A DNA stretch of 52,642 nucleotides from NCBI GenBank assembly GCA_964493205.1, contig CAZBMJ010000015.1:1-52642 (forward strand). Reading direction: 5' to 3'. A program made the translations under genes and the position numbers. The notes below the pieces were generated by a model. That model was not told the DNA's origin, searched no databases, and worked only from the letters and a program-made list of their open reading frames with translations. The stretch is from CAZBMJ01 sp964493205 (GTDB lineage Bacteria; Myxococcota; UBA727; JABDBI01). This document shows, piece after piece, positions 8,398-16,714 of the stretch. Within the stretch, counting starts at the first letter, position 1. Every line of letters starts with the position of its first letter.

Positions 8398-8496
8398 CTA
8401 CGTGCCACGCCTTGTGCGAGGCATCCAGGCAATTAATCTTTACAATTATTGTAGAAACTAATTTTCTGGATACCGTGGACAAGCCACGGTACGTAG
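8398..8496. repeat. Palindromic repeat element, CTACGTGCC family
   Basis: This element of about 99 bp begins CTACGTGCC and ends GGTACGTAG. Inside, CCAG near the left and CTGG near the right also pair. Each half contains its own small hairpin; the right one is ACCGTGG-ACAAG-CCACGGT (8472-8490), perfect. Related copies or half copies occur at 20610-20860, 20681-20777, 21901-22129 and 21971-22067. It lies in the otherwise non-coding 8313-8518 stretch between pnp and the small exported gene. Confidence 0.75.
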
Positions 8497-8518
8497 GAAT
8501 CAGCTGAATAAAAAATAT

Positions 8519-10690
8519 TTATACAGTTTCACCAGGTTTTTTACCAATAGCTTTTTTACGGCTTAGTCTAATTTTGCCTTCTCTATCAACATTGAGAACA
8601 GCTACATTAACTTCATCGCCTTCTTGTAGAATATCAGTTACGTTTTCAACTCGCTTATCTGATAGTTCTGAAATATGACATAGACCTTCAGTGCCTGGGA
8701 ATAGCTCTACAAAAGCACCAAAATCCAATACCCGCTTAACAAGACCTTTGTAAACTTTGTTTATTTCCGCTTCTCTTGTCAAATCTTCAATAATTTTAAT
8801 AGCGGTTTCTACCGTAAATTTACCAATACCTGATATTTGCACAGTACCATCATCAGTAACTTCAACTTTAGCACCTGAACGAGCTACGATGTCTCTGATA
8901 GTTCTTCCACCTGGGCCTATTATATCCCTAATTTTATCAGGATTTACACGTAGCTTATGGATTCTTGGAGCATTAAGAGATATTTCTTCTCTTGGGCCGC
9001 TTAAAGCTTTGTTCATTTCTGATAAAATAAATACTCTGCCCTCACGAGCTTGAGCTAAAGCATTTGATAAAATTTCTTTAGATAAACCATCAACTTTAAT
9101 ATCCATTTGAATAGCAGTAACACCAAATTCAGTTCCACAAACTTTAAAGTCCATATCTCCTAAATGATCTTCATCACCTAAAATGTCGCTTAATACAGCA
9201 TATTTATCAGCTTCTTTGATCATTCCCATAGCAATACCTGCAACAGGAGCCTTAAGTTTTACACCAGCATCAAATAAAGCTAGCGTTCCACCACAAACTG
9301 AAGCCATGGATGAAGAGCCATTACTTTCAAGTATTTCTGATACAATTCTTAACGAATAAGGAAAATCAGCATCATCCTTAGGGACAACTGCGCTTAGTGC
9401 TCTTTCTGCTAATGCTCCATGACCTATTTCTCTTCGAGAAGTTCCCCTAAGCATTCTGGCTTCGCCTACGGAAAAAGGTGGAAAGTTATAATGAAGCATA
9501 AATTTTCTAAAAGACTCGCCAGTTAGGCCATCTATTCTTTGCTCATCTTCACTTGTGCCTAAGGTAACGCTGACCAATCCTTGAGTTTCTCCCCTGGTAA
9601 ACATCGCAGAGCCATGAGCTCTGGGCAAAATACCTACTTCACAGCAAATTGGTCGAATATCACTAAACCCACGCCCATCAATACGTACTTTTTTATCAAG
9701 CACATTAGTGCGCATTTGTTGTTTTTTAATTTCAGCAAAATATTCAGCTACTTTTTTATCACCACCACTAGTTTTTTCTTCTTCAGATAAACTTAAACAA
9801 ACTGATTCAATAACATTTTTTCCGACGTTTGCGATAGATTCATATCGTTCAAGTTTATTTTTAGTAGACAAAGCTTTATCTAAGCCATGTTGCTCACAAG
9901 CAGATTTAACCCTATCAAACAAATTTGTATCAATAGCAGGTGTCAGAAAAACTTCTTTTTCACGCCCTAACTTAGCGCGCATATCTTCGCAAGCTTCAAC
10001 TACTTTAAGACCTTCTTGCTGAGCAAAAAATAGCGCTTCTAGCAATTCTGCTTCAGGAATTTCGTTTGCGCCACCTTCCACCATAACAATGGCGTTTTTA
10101 GTAGAAGATACTTTTAAGTCCAAATCAGAAACTAGCATTTGAGCAAATGTTGGATTTGCTATGAGCTGACCATTCACACGCGCCACTCTTACAGCTGACA
10201 ACGGACCATTTTCCAAAGAAAAAGGCAATGAACTCATATGCAATGCCATGGAAACAGCATTAAGTGCCAATATGCCGGTATCGTGAATACCATCGTGAGA
10301 TACCACAGTAGCAACAATTTGAATTTCTTTAGAAAAACCATCAGGAAACATGGGCCTAATAGAACGATCTATTAAGCGTGAGATCAATATTTCATCATCT
10401 TTAGGCTTAGTTTCTCTTTTTAAAAAACCACCAGGTATTCTTCCTGCTGCATAGGTTTTTTCTATATATTCACAAGTTAGAGGAAAAAAGTTGATCCCTT
10501 CTTTTGCTTCACCAGAACAAACAGTAACTAAAACAACAGATTCACCCCACCTAGCCCACACTGAAGCAAGGGCTTGTTTGGCAAATCTTCCTGATTCAAA
10601 GATGAACGGTTCAGCAGAAGTGCGAACCTCGTTTGTATGATATTTTTCGCTATTATGCATTAATCGAGCTTCGACCACTTTTATCCTCAT
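8519..10690 (-). CDS. pnp: Polyribonucleotide nucleotidyltransferase (PNPase)
   Basis: 723 aa, normal for the family. It degrades RNA 3' to 5' by phosphorolysis and is a trimeric cytoplasmic exoribonuclease and degradosome partner. Two RNase PH-like domains come first; the second carries the catalytic region around GGTLALFDAG and ILGDEDHLGDMDFKV. A KH domain follows (IGPGGRTIRDIV), then an S1 domain (YKGLVKRVLDFGAFVELF...GLCHISEL), then a short tail. The start could be the ATG at 10690 or a GTG at 10678 that has GAGG 6 nt upstream; the first residues are not conserved, so both are possible. rpsO lies 19 nt upstream, the classical rpsO-pnp order, which suggests one transcript. Confidence 0.97.
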   Translation of the reverse strand: MRIKVVEARLMHNSEKYHTNEVRTSAEPFIFESGRFAKQALASVWARWGESVVLVTVCSGEAKEGINFFPLTCEYIEKTYAAGRIPGGFLKRETKPKDDEILISRLIDRSIRPMFPDGFSKEIQIVATVVSHDGIHDTGILALNAVSMALHMSSLPFSLENGPLSAVRVARVNGQLIANPTFAQMLVSDLDLKVSSTKNAIVMVEGGANEIPEAELLEALFFAQQEGLKVVEACEDMRAKLGREKEVFLTPAIDTNLFDRVKSACEQHGLDKALSTKNKLERYESIANVGKNVIESVCLSLSEEEKTSGGDKKVAEYFAEIKKQQMRTNVLDKKVRIDGRGFSDIRPICCEVGILPRAHGSAMFTRGETQGLVSVTLGTSEDEQRIDGLTGESFRKFMLHYNFPPFSVGEARMLRGTSRREIGHGALAERALSAVVPKDDADFPYSLRIVSEILESNGSSSMASVCGGTLALFDAGVKLKAPVAGIAMGMIKEADKYAVLSDILGDEDHLGDMDFKVCGTEFGVTAIQMDIKVDGLSKEILSNALAQAREGRVFILSEMNKALSGPREEISLNAPRIHKLRVNPDKIRDIIGPGGRTIRDIVARSGAKVEVTDDGTVQISGIGKFTVETAIKIIEDLTREAEINKVYKGLVKRVLDFGAFVELFPGTEGLCHISELSDKRVENVTDILQEGDEVNVAVLNVDREGKIRLSRKKAIGKKPGETV

Positions 10691-10709
10691 TTCTTAATTT
10701 CTTATATTT

Positions 10710-10973
10710 TTATTTACGCAATCCAAGGTCTGCTACTATTTTTTTATATCTTTCTAAACTAGATTTTTTTAAATAATTCAGCAAGCATCTTCTGCTAGAT
10801 ACTATTTTCAAAAGACCACGACGTGAATGGTGATCATGTTTATGAATTTTCATGTGTTCAGTAAGTTCTGTAACCCTTTGGCTTAGCAGAGCTATTTGAA
10901 CTTCTGATGATCCTGTATCTTTTTCATGTTTGGCGAATTTAGTAATGATTTCTTGTTTTCTAGCTAAAAGCAT
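10710..10973 (-). CDS. rpsO: Small ribosomal subunit protein uS15
   Basis: 87 aa. S15 binds the central domain of 16S rRNA early in 30S assembly and contacts helix H34 of 23S rRNA. The conserved core TGSSEVQIALLSQRVTELTEHMKIHKHDHHSRRGLL is complete in outline (residues about 21-55), with the H-x-K-D-H-H-S-R-R rRNA-binding stretch. GGAG lies 5 nt before the ATG. pnp follows after 19 nt. In other bacteria S15 represses its own mRNA; no such structure can be assigned here. Confidence 0.97.
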   Translation of the reverse strand: MLLARKQEIITKFAKHEKDTGSSEVQIALLSQRVTELTEHMKIHKHDHHSRRGLLKIVSSRRCLLNYLKKSSLERYKKIVADLGLRK

Positions 10974-11064
10974 ATTTTCTCCGTCACCGCCTAAAAAGTT
11001 TAAACATTAAACCTTATAACTAGGGGTCTATCAAACAGCTTTATGGCAAGAGCTAAGAAAAATG

Positions 11065-11601
11065 TCAACCGCGTAAGATAATATCATCTATACCCAAACA
11101 ATAATTTTCAAAGCGTGCTAAAACAAATAAAAAATCGCTTAACCTATTAAAAAATATTAAGATTTCTTCTCTCACTTTTAGCTCTACCAATAAACATTCT
11201 GCTTCTCTTACTAAACAGCGTACAAAGTGTATTTTACCGCTGGGCAAAATAAAGTTTGTTAATGGCTTAAGCTTACTTTCTAAATCATCTATTACTTGTT
11301 CTAAATGCTCTATGTGCTCTTTTTCTATACTATTTTTAAGTCTTTTATGTAAAATTTTTTGAGAATTTTCATCACTAGGAGTAGCCACTTCTGCACAGGC
11401 AAAAAATAACAATTTCATTATATTATTAAGCTCATCACGGGCCGTTTTACTAAGATTATTTTCAGATAATACCATACCAACAGCAGCCATAACAGTATCT
11501 ATTTTACCATACGCTATTACTCTACTATCTGATTTTAAGACTCTGTGATTACCCAAAAGTGAAGTATAACCAGCATCACCTTTTTTAGTATAGATTTTCA
11601 T
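11065..11601 (-). CDS. PduO-type cob(I)alamin adenosyltransferase, divergent
   Basis: 178 aa. The family transfers adenosyl from ATP to cob(I)alamin to make coenzyme B12. N-terminal KIYTKKGDAGYTSLLG matches the ATP-binding motif, and FILPSGKIHF and FNRLSDFLFVLAR match the C-terminal motifs. Two conserved spots differ: the usual YGxxDELN is YGKIDTVMA and the usual RRAER is REAEC, which removes some residues that normally contact ATP. It may be a diverged but active enzyme or may have drifted. It overlaps folP by 17 nt at its 5' end and is the last gene of the minus-strand run. No B12-dependent mutase gene is visible in the window. Confidence 0.78.
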   Translation of the reverse strand: MKIYTKKGDAGYTSLLGNHRVLKSDSRVIAYGKIDTVMAAVGMVLSENNLSKTARDELNNIMKLLFFACAEVATPSDENSQKILHKRLKNSIEKEHIEHLEQVIDDLESKLKPLTNFILPSGKIHFVRCLVREAECLLVELKVREEILIFFNRLSDFLFVLARFENYCLGIDDIILRG

Positions 11602-12379
11602 TCATACACGCCTTAAACCCTTGCAAAAACTGCTTTAGAATCAAAACATTATGAGTTCTGACAATATTCACGCCGTTTAAATAAGAAGCAATGCTAGCAC
11701 CTAAAGTTACAAAATCTCTATCTTTTGGCTCAGGGATTCCAGTAAGCTTACCTAAAAAAGATTTTCGACTTAAACCCAACAAAGTCTGACCTAAATCGTT
11801 AAATTTGTTAATATTTTTAATAATTTCCAAAGAATTATCTAAGCCTTTAGAAAAACCTATCCCAGGGTCAATAATTACTTTTTCTTTAGGTAATTTTAAT
11901 ACTTCTATGCGCTTAATAAAAAAAGTTCTAATTTCATTAATAATATTATCATACTTAACCAGCTCACCAGCATCAACTCCAGATTCTAAGTTTAAGCTAT
12001 GCATTAACACTACACATTGAGCTTGCTGCATCACTTTTGGCATATTGCTATCTTCAAAACCCGCAGATTGGTCATTAATCCAAGTTGCACCGTTATCTAG
12101 AGCCATTTGAGCTACTACAGCATTTTTGGTATCTATGGATATTTTACTAACACCCTCTTTTACTAAGTTTTTAATAACTGGAATTACGCGAGCTATCTCT
12201 TCTTGCTCTGGCACGTGTTTTGCGCCTGGTTTTGTGGATACTCCGCCTACATCGATTATGTCAGCCCCATCATTAATAAGCTTTAAGCCATGCTTTATGG
12301 CTTGAGTAAGATTTGTAAAACTACCACCATCAGAAAAGCTATCAGGGGTAGTATTTAGGATACCCATAATAGTTAACAC
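11585..12379 (-). CDS. folP: Dihydropteroate synthase
   Basis: 264 aa. It joins p-aminobenzoate to 6-hydroxymethyl-7,8-dihydropterin pyrophosphate in folate synthesis and is the sulfonamide target. Motifs: GILNTTPDSFSDGG at the N-terminus (pterin/pyrophosphate loop), DIVDVGG-like DIIDVGGVSTKPGA, and IIDPGIGFSKGLDNSLEII. The GTG at 12379 is preferred over the ATG 12 nt inside because AAAGG lies 8 nt before it; this GTG overlaps the tmk stop by one base (TAGTG), a translational coupling arrangement. The 3' end overlaps the adenosyltransferase gene by 17 nt. Confidence 0.95.
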   Translation of the reverse strand: MLTIMGILNTTPDSFSDGGSFTNLTQAIKHGLKLINDGADIIDVGGVSTKPGAKHVPEQEEIARVIPVIKNLVKEGVSKISIDTKNAVVAQMALDNGATWINDQSAGFEDSNMPKVMQQAQCVVLMHSLNLESGVDAGELVKYDNIINEIRTFFIKRIEVLKLPKEKVIIDPGIGFSKGLDNSLEIIKNINKFNDLGQTLLGLSRKSFLGKLTGIPEPKDRDFVTLGASIASYLNGVNIVRTHNVLILKQFLQGFKACMNENLY

Positions 12380-12987
12380 TACACGAACCTTTGAGCGATG
12401 AGTCCGTGTATTTGTGACAACACTTCATCTTTATTACTGGTGCCATCTATTACAATACTATTTTGTTCATCAAGCTTGGCAAAATGCAAATAACGCTGCC
12501 TAAATTTTTCTAAAAGTTTGCTTTCTTCAAAAAAATCTTTGGTGGTTTGCCGTAAGGAAAGTCTTTTTACAGCTTCTTCAATACTCACATCAAGCACAAT
12601 GGTTAAGTCTGGAAGTAATGCGTAAGAATTTATTTGCTTTATCCATTCTATGGGCTGATAAAGTCCTTGATAAACCAAAGAAGACATGACGTAGCGATCA
12701 AGCAAGACAAAATCGTATTTATCTAAACTTGGAATGATAACTTCGTTTACATGTCTCATGCGATCTGCTGCAAATAACAAAGCAAGCTGCGCAAATTCTC
12801 TTTGAGAGCTAGGTTCTTTGGCTGCTAAAATTTTACGAATTTCTTGCCCTATAACAGATTTAGTAGGTTCACCACTTATTATAACGCTAAAGCCTTGAGA
12901 TGATAAAACTTGATTTAAAAGATCTATTTGTGTTGATGTCCCTGAGCCATCAATGCCTTCAAGTACTATTAATTTATTTTTTTTCAT
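12379..12987 (-). CDS. tmk: Thymidylate kinase with an unusual P-loop
   Basis: 202 aa. It phosphorylates dTMP to dTDP for DNA synthesis. Marks are the P-loop region LEGIDGSGTSTQ (residues 9-20), the DRY motif LLDRYVMSSLVYQG and the lid region. The P-loop has Thr17 where almost all P-loop kinases have the catalytic Lys (GxxGxGKS/T). I recall a similar substitution in some spirochaete thymidylate kinases, so it may be tolerated, but I cannot check that here. The gene is coupled to folP by a one-base overlap and lies 3 nt after the HEAT-like gene. Confidence 0.92.
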   Translation of the reverse strand: MKKNKLIVLEGIDGSGTSTQIDLLNQVLSSQGFSVIISGEPTKSVIGQEIRKILAAKEPSSQREFAQLALLFAADRMRHVNEVIIPSLDKYDFVLLDRYVMSSLVYQGLYQPIEWIKQINSYALLPDLTIVLDVSIEEAVKRLSLRQTTKDFFEESKLLEKFRQRYLHFAKLDEQNSIVIDGTSNKDEVLSQIHGLIAQRFV

Positions 12988-12990
12988 GAG

Positions 12991-13839
12991 TTAATTCTCA
13001 ATTTTTTTTTGCACTTCCAAAAAAGCCAAAAACGCTTCTTCACTAACAGTTTTATCACTATAACCATAGGCCATAACCAGCAACCACTCTAGTGCCAATT
13101 TTGAAGCAATTTTTTTGGCCGCCAAAATTGCTTGCCTTCTAATTATTGGTGGTTTTCTACCAGCAAAGTTAATAATATGCTCCATGGCTTTTGCTGATTC
13201 AAGTTCACCCAGAGCCATCATGCAAGCATTCCCCACAGCAATATCATGAGTATTTTTTAAAATGGTAATTAAATAATCTTGCGCTTCTTTATTTTTATGT
13301 TCACCAGCAAGAGTAATAGCATTAATAACCTCACTTTTATTAGCATTTGCTGCACTAGCATACTCTTTAATAGTCACTAAATAATTGCCATTAGTAACAT
13401 CGTTAGAATAAAAACCATTATAAATTTTTATCAAGAGTGTAGACAAAGCATCTTCAAAATCTTTTTTTTCTATGCTTTCCTGATTTATTCTAAGTGATGA
13501 ATAATGTTTTTGTGCATTATTATCTTTGCTTTCTAAATATCCTAATAACAATAACTCTTTTTGCATGAGATTCTCTTCATCCTGAGGCAAAATAGCTATA
13601 TTTAATATATTTGCATCTTTTTTATTGGGTAAAAATTTAAAAAATTGATTACCCACTATTACATCATTAATATTACTGGCAATTACTTGTTGATTTTCAG
13701 CACTAGAAAGCTCACTAAGACTAGAGGAAATATCAAGCATTACCTGAGAAATTTCTATAGTTGGCTTTCTACACTCACATACACAAAGACTAATTATTAT
13801 ACAAATACTTGTAAATAAAAATAAAAGTTTATTTTTCAC
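12991..13839 (-). CDS. Exported HEAT-repeat-like protein
   Basis: 282 aa starting at a GTG (13839) that overlaps the end of the HMG-CoA lyase gene by 11 nt. The N-terminus is a signal peptide or anchor (LLFLFTSICIIISLCVCEC); the Cys residues at its end could form a lipobox, although the sequence is not canonical. The C-terminal third contains alpha-helical HEAT-like units (for example ACMMALGELESAKAMEHIINFA and QAILAAKKIASKLALEWLL). Such repeats usually mediate protein contacts. Partner and role are unknown; its position between lipid catabolism and nucleotide genes does not suggest one. Confidence 0.7.
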   Translation of the reverse strand: MKNKLLFLFTSICIIISLCVCECRKPTIEISQVMLDISSSLSELSSAENQQVIASNINDVIVGNQFFKFLPNKKDANILNIAILPQDEENLMQKELLLLGYLESKDNNAQKHYSSLRINQESIEKKDFEDALSTLLIKIYNGFYSNDVTNGNYLVTIKEYASAANANKSEVINAITLAGEHKNKEAQDYLITILKNTHDIAVGNACMMALGELESAKAMEHIINFAGRKPPIIRRQAILAAKKIASKLALEWLLVMAYGYSDKTVSEEAFLAFLEVQKKIEN

Positions 13840-14758
13840 TATTTAAACCATTTAATCTAAAGTTATTTAATACCTTGGCATTTAAATTTCTTTGTAAGTT
13901 TTTTTCAATTTCTAAAGAAGAAAGACAAAGCTTTTCCAAAGATATGCCAGTTTCTATTCCCATTTTATGAAGCATATACAATAAATCTTCACTGGCAACA
14001 TTACCTAATGCACCTTTAGCATAAGGACAGCCACCCATACCACCAGCGGAAGAATCAAAAGAGCTAATACCTAATTGCAAGCCTACCAAAATATTCGCCA
14101 AGGCGCCCCCAAAAGTGTCATGTAAATGTAACGCTAATTTTCTAGCTGGAACTTTTGCTAACACATTTTCTACCACCATAAATATATCTTTAGGACAGGC
14201 TATACCAATAGTATCGCTTAAGCTTATTTCATAAGCGCCCATATCAAGCAACACGTCACAAAGCTCTACAATAGTTTTAATAGAAACAGCTTTTTCGTAA
14301 GGACAACCAAAAGTACATGATAAATAAGCCCTAAATGGCCTATTATCTTTATTTGCTGCCAAAGCTACCTCTTTGTAACGAGCAATAGCCTCTTTAGTAG
14401 TAGCATTAATATTTTTATTATTATGGGTTTCACTGGCTGATAGAACAATAGAAACTTCATTAATTTCGCAAATTTTTGCTCTTTCGTAACCATATAAATT
14501 AGGAACTAAAGCTGCATAAGACACACCATCATACCTGGTAATACCTTTGGCTACTTCCATTTGATCAGCGAGCGGAGGAATCCATTTTGGGCTAACAAAC
14601 GCTGTTACTTCTATTCTTTTAAAACCTGCTTGGGACAAACTATTAATAAAAGAAATTTTTTCACGAGTACTAACAATGGCTTTTTCGTTTTGTAATCCAT
14701 CTCTGGGACCAACTTCCATAATAGAAACAAAAGAAGGCCAGTTTTGCAGATTTTTCAT
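13829..14758 (-). CDS. Hydroxymethylglutaryl-CoA lyase
   Basis: 309 aa. It splits HMG-CoA into acetoacetate and acetyl-CoA, the last step of leucine breakdown. The HMGL-like TIM barrel shows VGPRDGLQNE (residues 16-25, catalytic Arg/Asp), ISLSDTIG, LHLHDTFG (metal-binding His residues) and GGCPYAKGALGNVASED with the flexible-loop Cys. It lies directly downstream of an acyl-CoA dehydrogenase gene (18 nt) and overlaps the HEAT-like gene by 11 nt. No methylcrotonyl-CoA carboxylase is present in the window, so whether leucine is fully degraded cannot be judged from here. Confidence 0.93.
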   Translation of the reverse strand: MKNLQNWPSFVSIMEVGPRDGLQNEKAIVSTREKISFINSLSQAGFKRIEVTAFVSPKWIPPLADQMEVAKGITRYDGVSYAALVPNLYGYERAKICEINEVSIVLSASETHNNKNINATTKEAIARYKEVALAANKDNRPFRAYLSCTFGCPYEKAVSIKTIVELCDVLLDMGAYEISLSDTIGIACPKDIFMVVENVLAKVPARKLALHLHDTFGGALANILVGLQLGISSFDSSAGGMGGCPYAKGALGNVASEDLLYMLHKMGIETGISLEKLCLSSLEIEKNLQRNLNAKVLNNFRLNGLNSEK

Positions 14759-14776
14759 AATTGGCTCGTTAGGCTC

Positions 14777-15928
14777 TTATTGTTGCTCATGATCCTTAAG
14801 CACTTTTGATCCTATTACTAATCGTTGAATTTCGCTAGTTCCTTCATAAATTTCAGTTATGCGGGCATCTCGATAGTGTCGCTCCAAAGGATATTCAGTA
14901 ACATAGCCATTACCACCAAAAACTTGCAGCGCTTGATGAGTAATAAAAGTGGCAGTTTCAGAAGCAAAAAGTTTAGCCATAGCGCTTTCTTTGGTAAAAG
15001 GCTTGCCTGCATCTTTTAAAACTGCTGCTTGATAGGTTAATAACCTTGCTGCTTGCAGTCTAGTTTCCATATCTGCAAACTTATTTTGAATGGACTGCAA
15101 ACTTGCTAAATTTTTTCCAAAAGCTTTTCTTTCATTAGCGTACATAGCAGCTGACTCTAGCGCTGCTTTAGCAATACCCAAAGCTTGGCCTGCAATACCT
15201 ATTCTTCCACCATCAAGTACAGACATGGCAATTTTAAAACCATCACCCTCTTGTCCTAATAAATTTTTTAATGGCACCCGGCATTCTTCAAAAATCAAAT
15301 TACACGTAGAAGATCCTCTAATACCAAGTTTGTCTTCTTTTTTACCCAAAGTTAAGCCTACTGAAGGCATGTCTACCAGCAAAGCTATGATCCCTTTGTG
15401 AGCCAAACTTTTATCAAGAGTGGCAAAAACTATAGAAGCCTGAGCCTCGTAACCGTTAGTGATCCATGCTTTCGTACCATTAAGCACAAAGTAATCCCCT
15501 TCTTTTCTCGCAGTAGTGAGCATAGCTTTGGCATCAGATCCATTTGAAGGCTCGCTTAAAGCAAAGCAACCTAGTTTTTGCCCACTAGCAAAGGGCTTTA
15601 AATAATCTTCTTTTTGCGCGTCACTGCCATATTTTTTAATGGGATCACAAAATAGCGAATTATTAACGCTCATAATTACGCCACAAGAGGCACAAGCTGC
15701 TGAAATTTCTTCCATAGCAATGGCATAAGATAGGGTATCAAGACCACTGCCATTATATTTTTCTGGCATAAAAATACCCATTAAACCTAAATTCGCCATG
15801 GCACTAACTTGTTTCTTTGGAAAGGCATGCTCTTTATCGCAATGAGCTGCATTAGGCAAAAGTTCTTTTTTGGCAAATTGACGAATATTTTTTTGTAGCA
15901 CTTCGTGAGTTTCTTTAAAAAATAGCAC
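14777..15928 (-). CDS. Acyl-CoA dehydrogenase
   Basis: 383 aa, typical of short/medium-chain acyl-CoA dehydrogenases, which use FAD to form the trans-2-enoyl-CoA and pass electrons to ETF. Visible: CFALSEPSNGSDA (FAD/substrate region), WITNGYEA, VLDGGRIGIAGQALGIA, QVFGGNGYVTEYPLERHYRDARITEIYEGTSEIQ is represented by its key parts, with the catalytic Glu362 in YEGTSEIQ. The position of this Glu fits short-chain, butyryl- or isobutyryl-type enzymes rather than isovaleryl-CoA dehydrogenase. The GTG at 15928 has AAGGGG 8 nt upstream. The enoyl-CoA hydratase gene lies 3 nt upstream. Confidence 0.93.
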   Translation of the reverse strand: MLFFKETHEVLQKNIRQFAKKELLPNAAHCDKEHAFPKKQVSAMANLGLMGIFMPEKYNGSGLDTLSYAIAMEEISAACASCGVIMSVNNSLFCDPIKKYGSDAQKEDYLKPFASGQKLGCFALSEPSNGSDAKAMLTTARKEGDYFVLNGTKAWITNGYEAQASIVFATLDKSLAHKGIIALLVDMPSVGLTLGKKEDKLGIRGSSTCNLIFEECRVPLKNLLGQEGDGFKIAMSVLDGGRIGIAGQALGIAKAALESAAMYANERKAFGKNLASLQSIQNKFADMETRLQAARLLTYQAAVLKDAGKPFTKESAMAKLFASETATFITHQALQVFGGNGYVTEYPLERHYRDARITEIYEGTSEIQRLVIGSKVLKDHEQQ

Positions 15929-15931
15929 TGA

Positions 15932-16714
15932 TTAAACCCCTTCAAATATAGACTTTCTTTTTTCTAAAAATGCATTAATGCCTTCTGTATGATCTTTCGT
16001 AGAAAAGATTAAACCAAAATTAGCCCGTTCCAATTTATTACAGGTAGCTAAGTCAGTATGCTGTGCTTGATTTAATAATCTTTTAGCAAAACAAACAGCC
16101 AATGGTCCACATTGAGTAATTTTTTCTGCCATAGTTAAAGCTTCTTCCAAAACTTTTTGCTGATCTACTATTTTATTAACCAACCCTACCCGCAAAGCTT
16201 CCGTGGCAGTAATTTGCAAAGCACAAAAAACCATTTCTTTGGCATAAGCCACACCAACTCTTTTAGCTAATCTGCCAATCCCACCAAAACCTGGGATCAA
16301 GCCTAGTTTTGTTTCCACTAACCCAAATACCGCTTTTTCTGATGCATAAATAAAATCACACGCTAGTGCCAATTCTAAACCGCCACCTAATGCATAGCCA
16401 TTTACAGCTGCAATAACAGGGATATCTAAATTTTCTAACCCATCAAAAATATCTTGGCCTAAGGCCGAAAATTGCTTAGCTTGCATAGGAGTAAAAGATT
16501 TCATTTCACTAATATCAGCACCAGCAACAAAACTTTTTTCACCACAACCAGTAATAACTAGTGCTCGAATATTTTTATTATGAGCAATCTCTTGTAAAAC
16601 TTGTTTAAGCTCCAAAAAAACTTGTTTATTAAGAGCATTATGAACTTGAATTCTATTAATAGAAATAATTCTAATATTTGCTTTATCGCTTACTATCAAA
16701 GTTTCATAAGTCAT
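15932..16714 (-). CDS. Enoyl-CoA hydratase
   Basis: 260 aa from the ATG at 16714. An open frame extends 87 nt further up, but the ATG at 16714 has AAAGGGGTG 9 nt ahead and gives the usual family length. It hydrates trans-2-enoyl-CoA to 3-hydroxyacyl-CoA. The crotonase fold shows the oxyanion-hole stretch SFVAGADISEM, the first catalytic Glu region GYALGGGLELALACDF and the second GLVETKLGLIPGFGG. The start overlaps the end of the 3-hydroxyacyl-CoA dehydrogenase gene by 11 nt, so the genes are translationally coupled. Confidence 0.94.
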   Translation of the reverse strand: MTYETLIVSDKANIRIISINRIQVHNALNKQVFLELKQVLQEIAHNKNIRALVITGCGEKSFVAGADISEMKSFTPMQAKQFSALGQDIFDGLENLDIPVIAAVNGYALGGGLELALACDFIYASEKAVFGLVETKLGLIPGFGGIGRLAKRVGVAYAKEMVFCALQITATEALRVGLVNKIVDQQKVLEEALTMAEKITQCGPLAVCFAKRLLNQAQHTDLATCNKLERANFGLIFSTKDHTEGINAFLEKRKSIFEGV

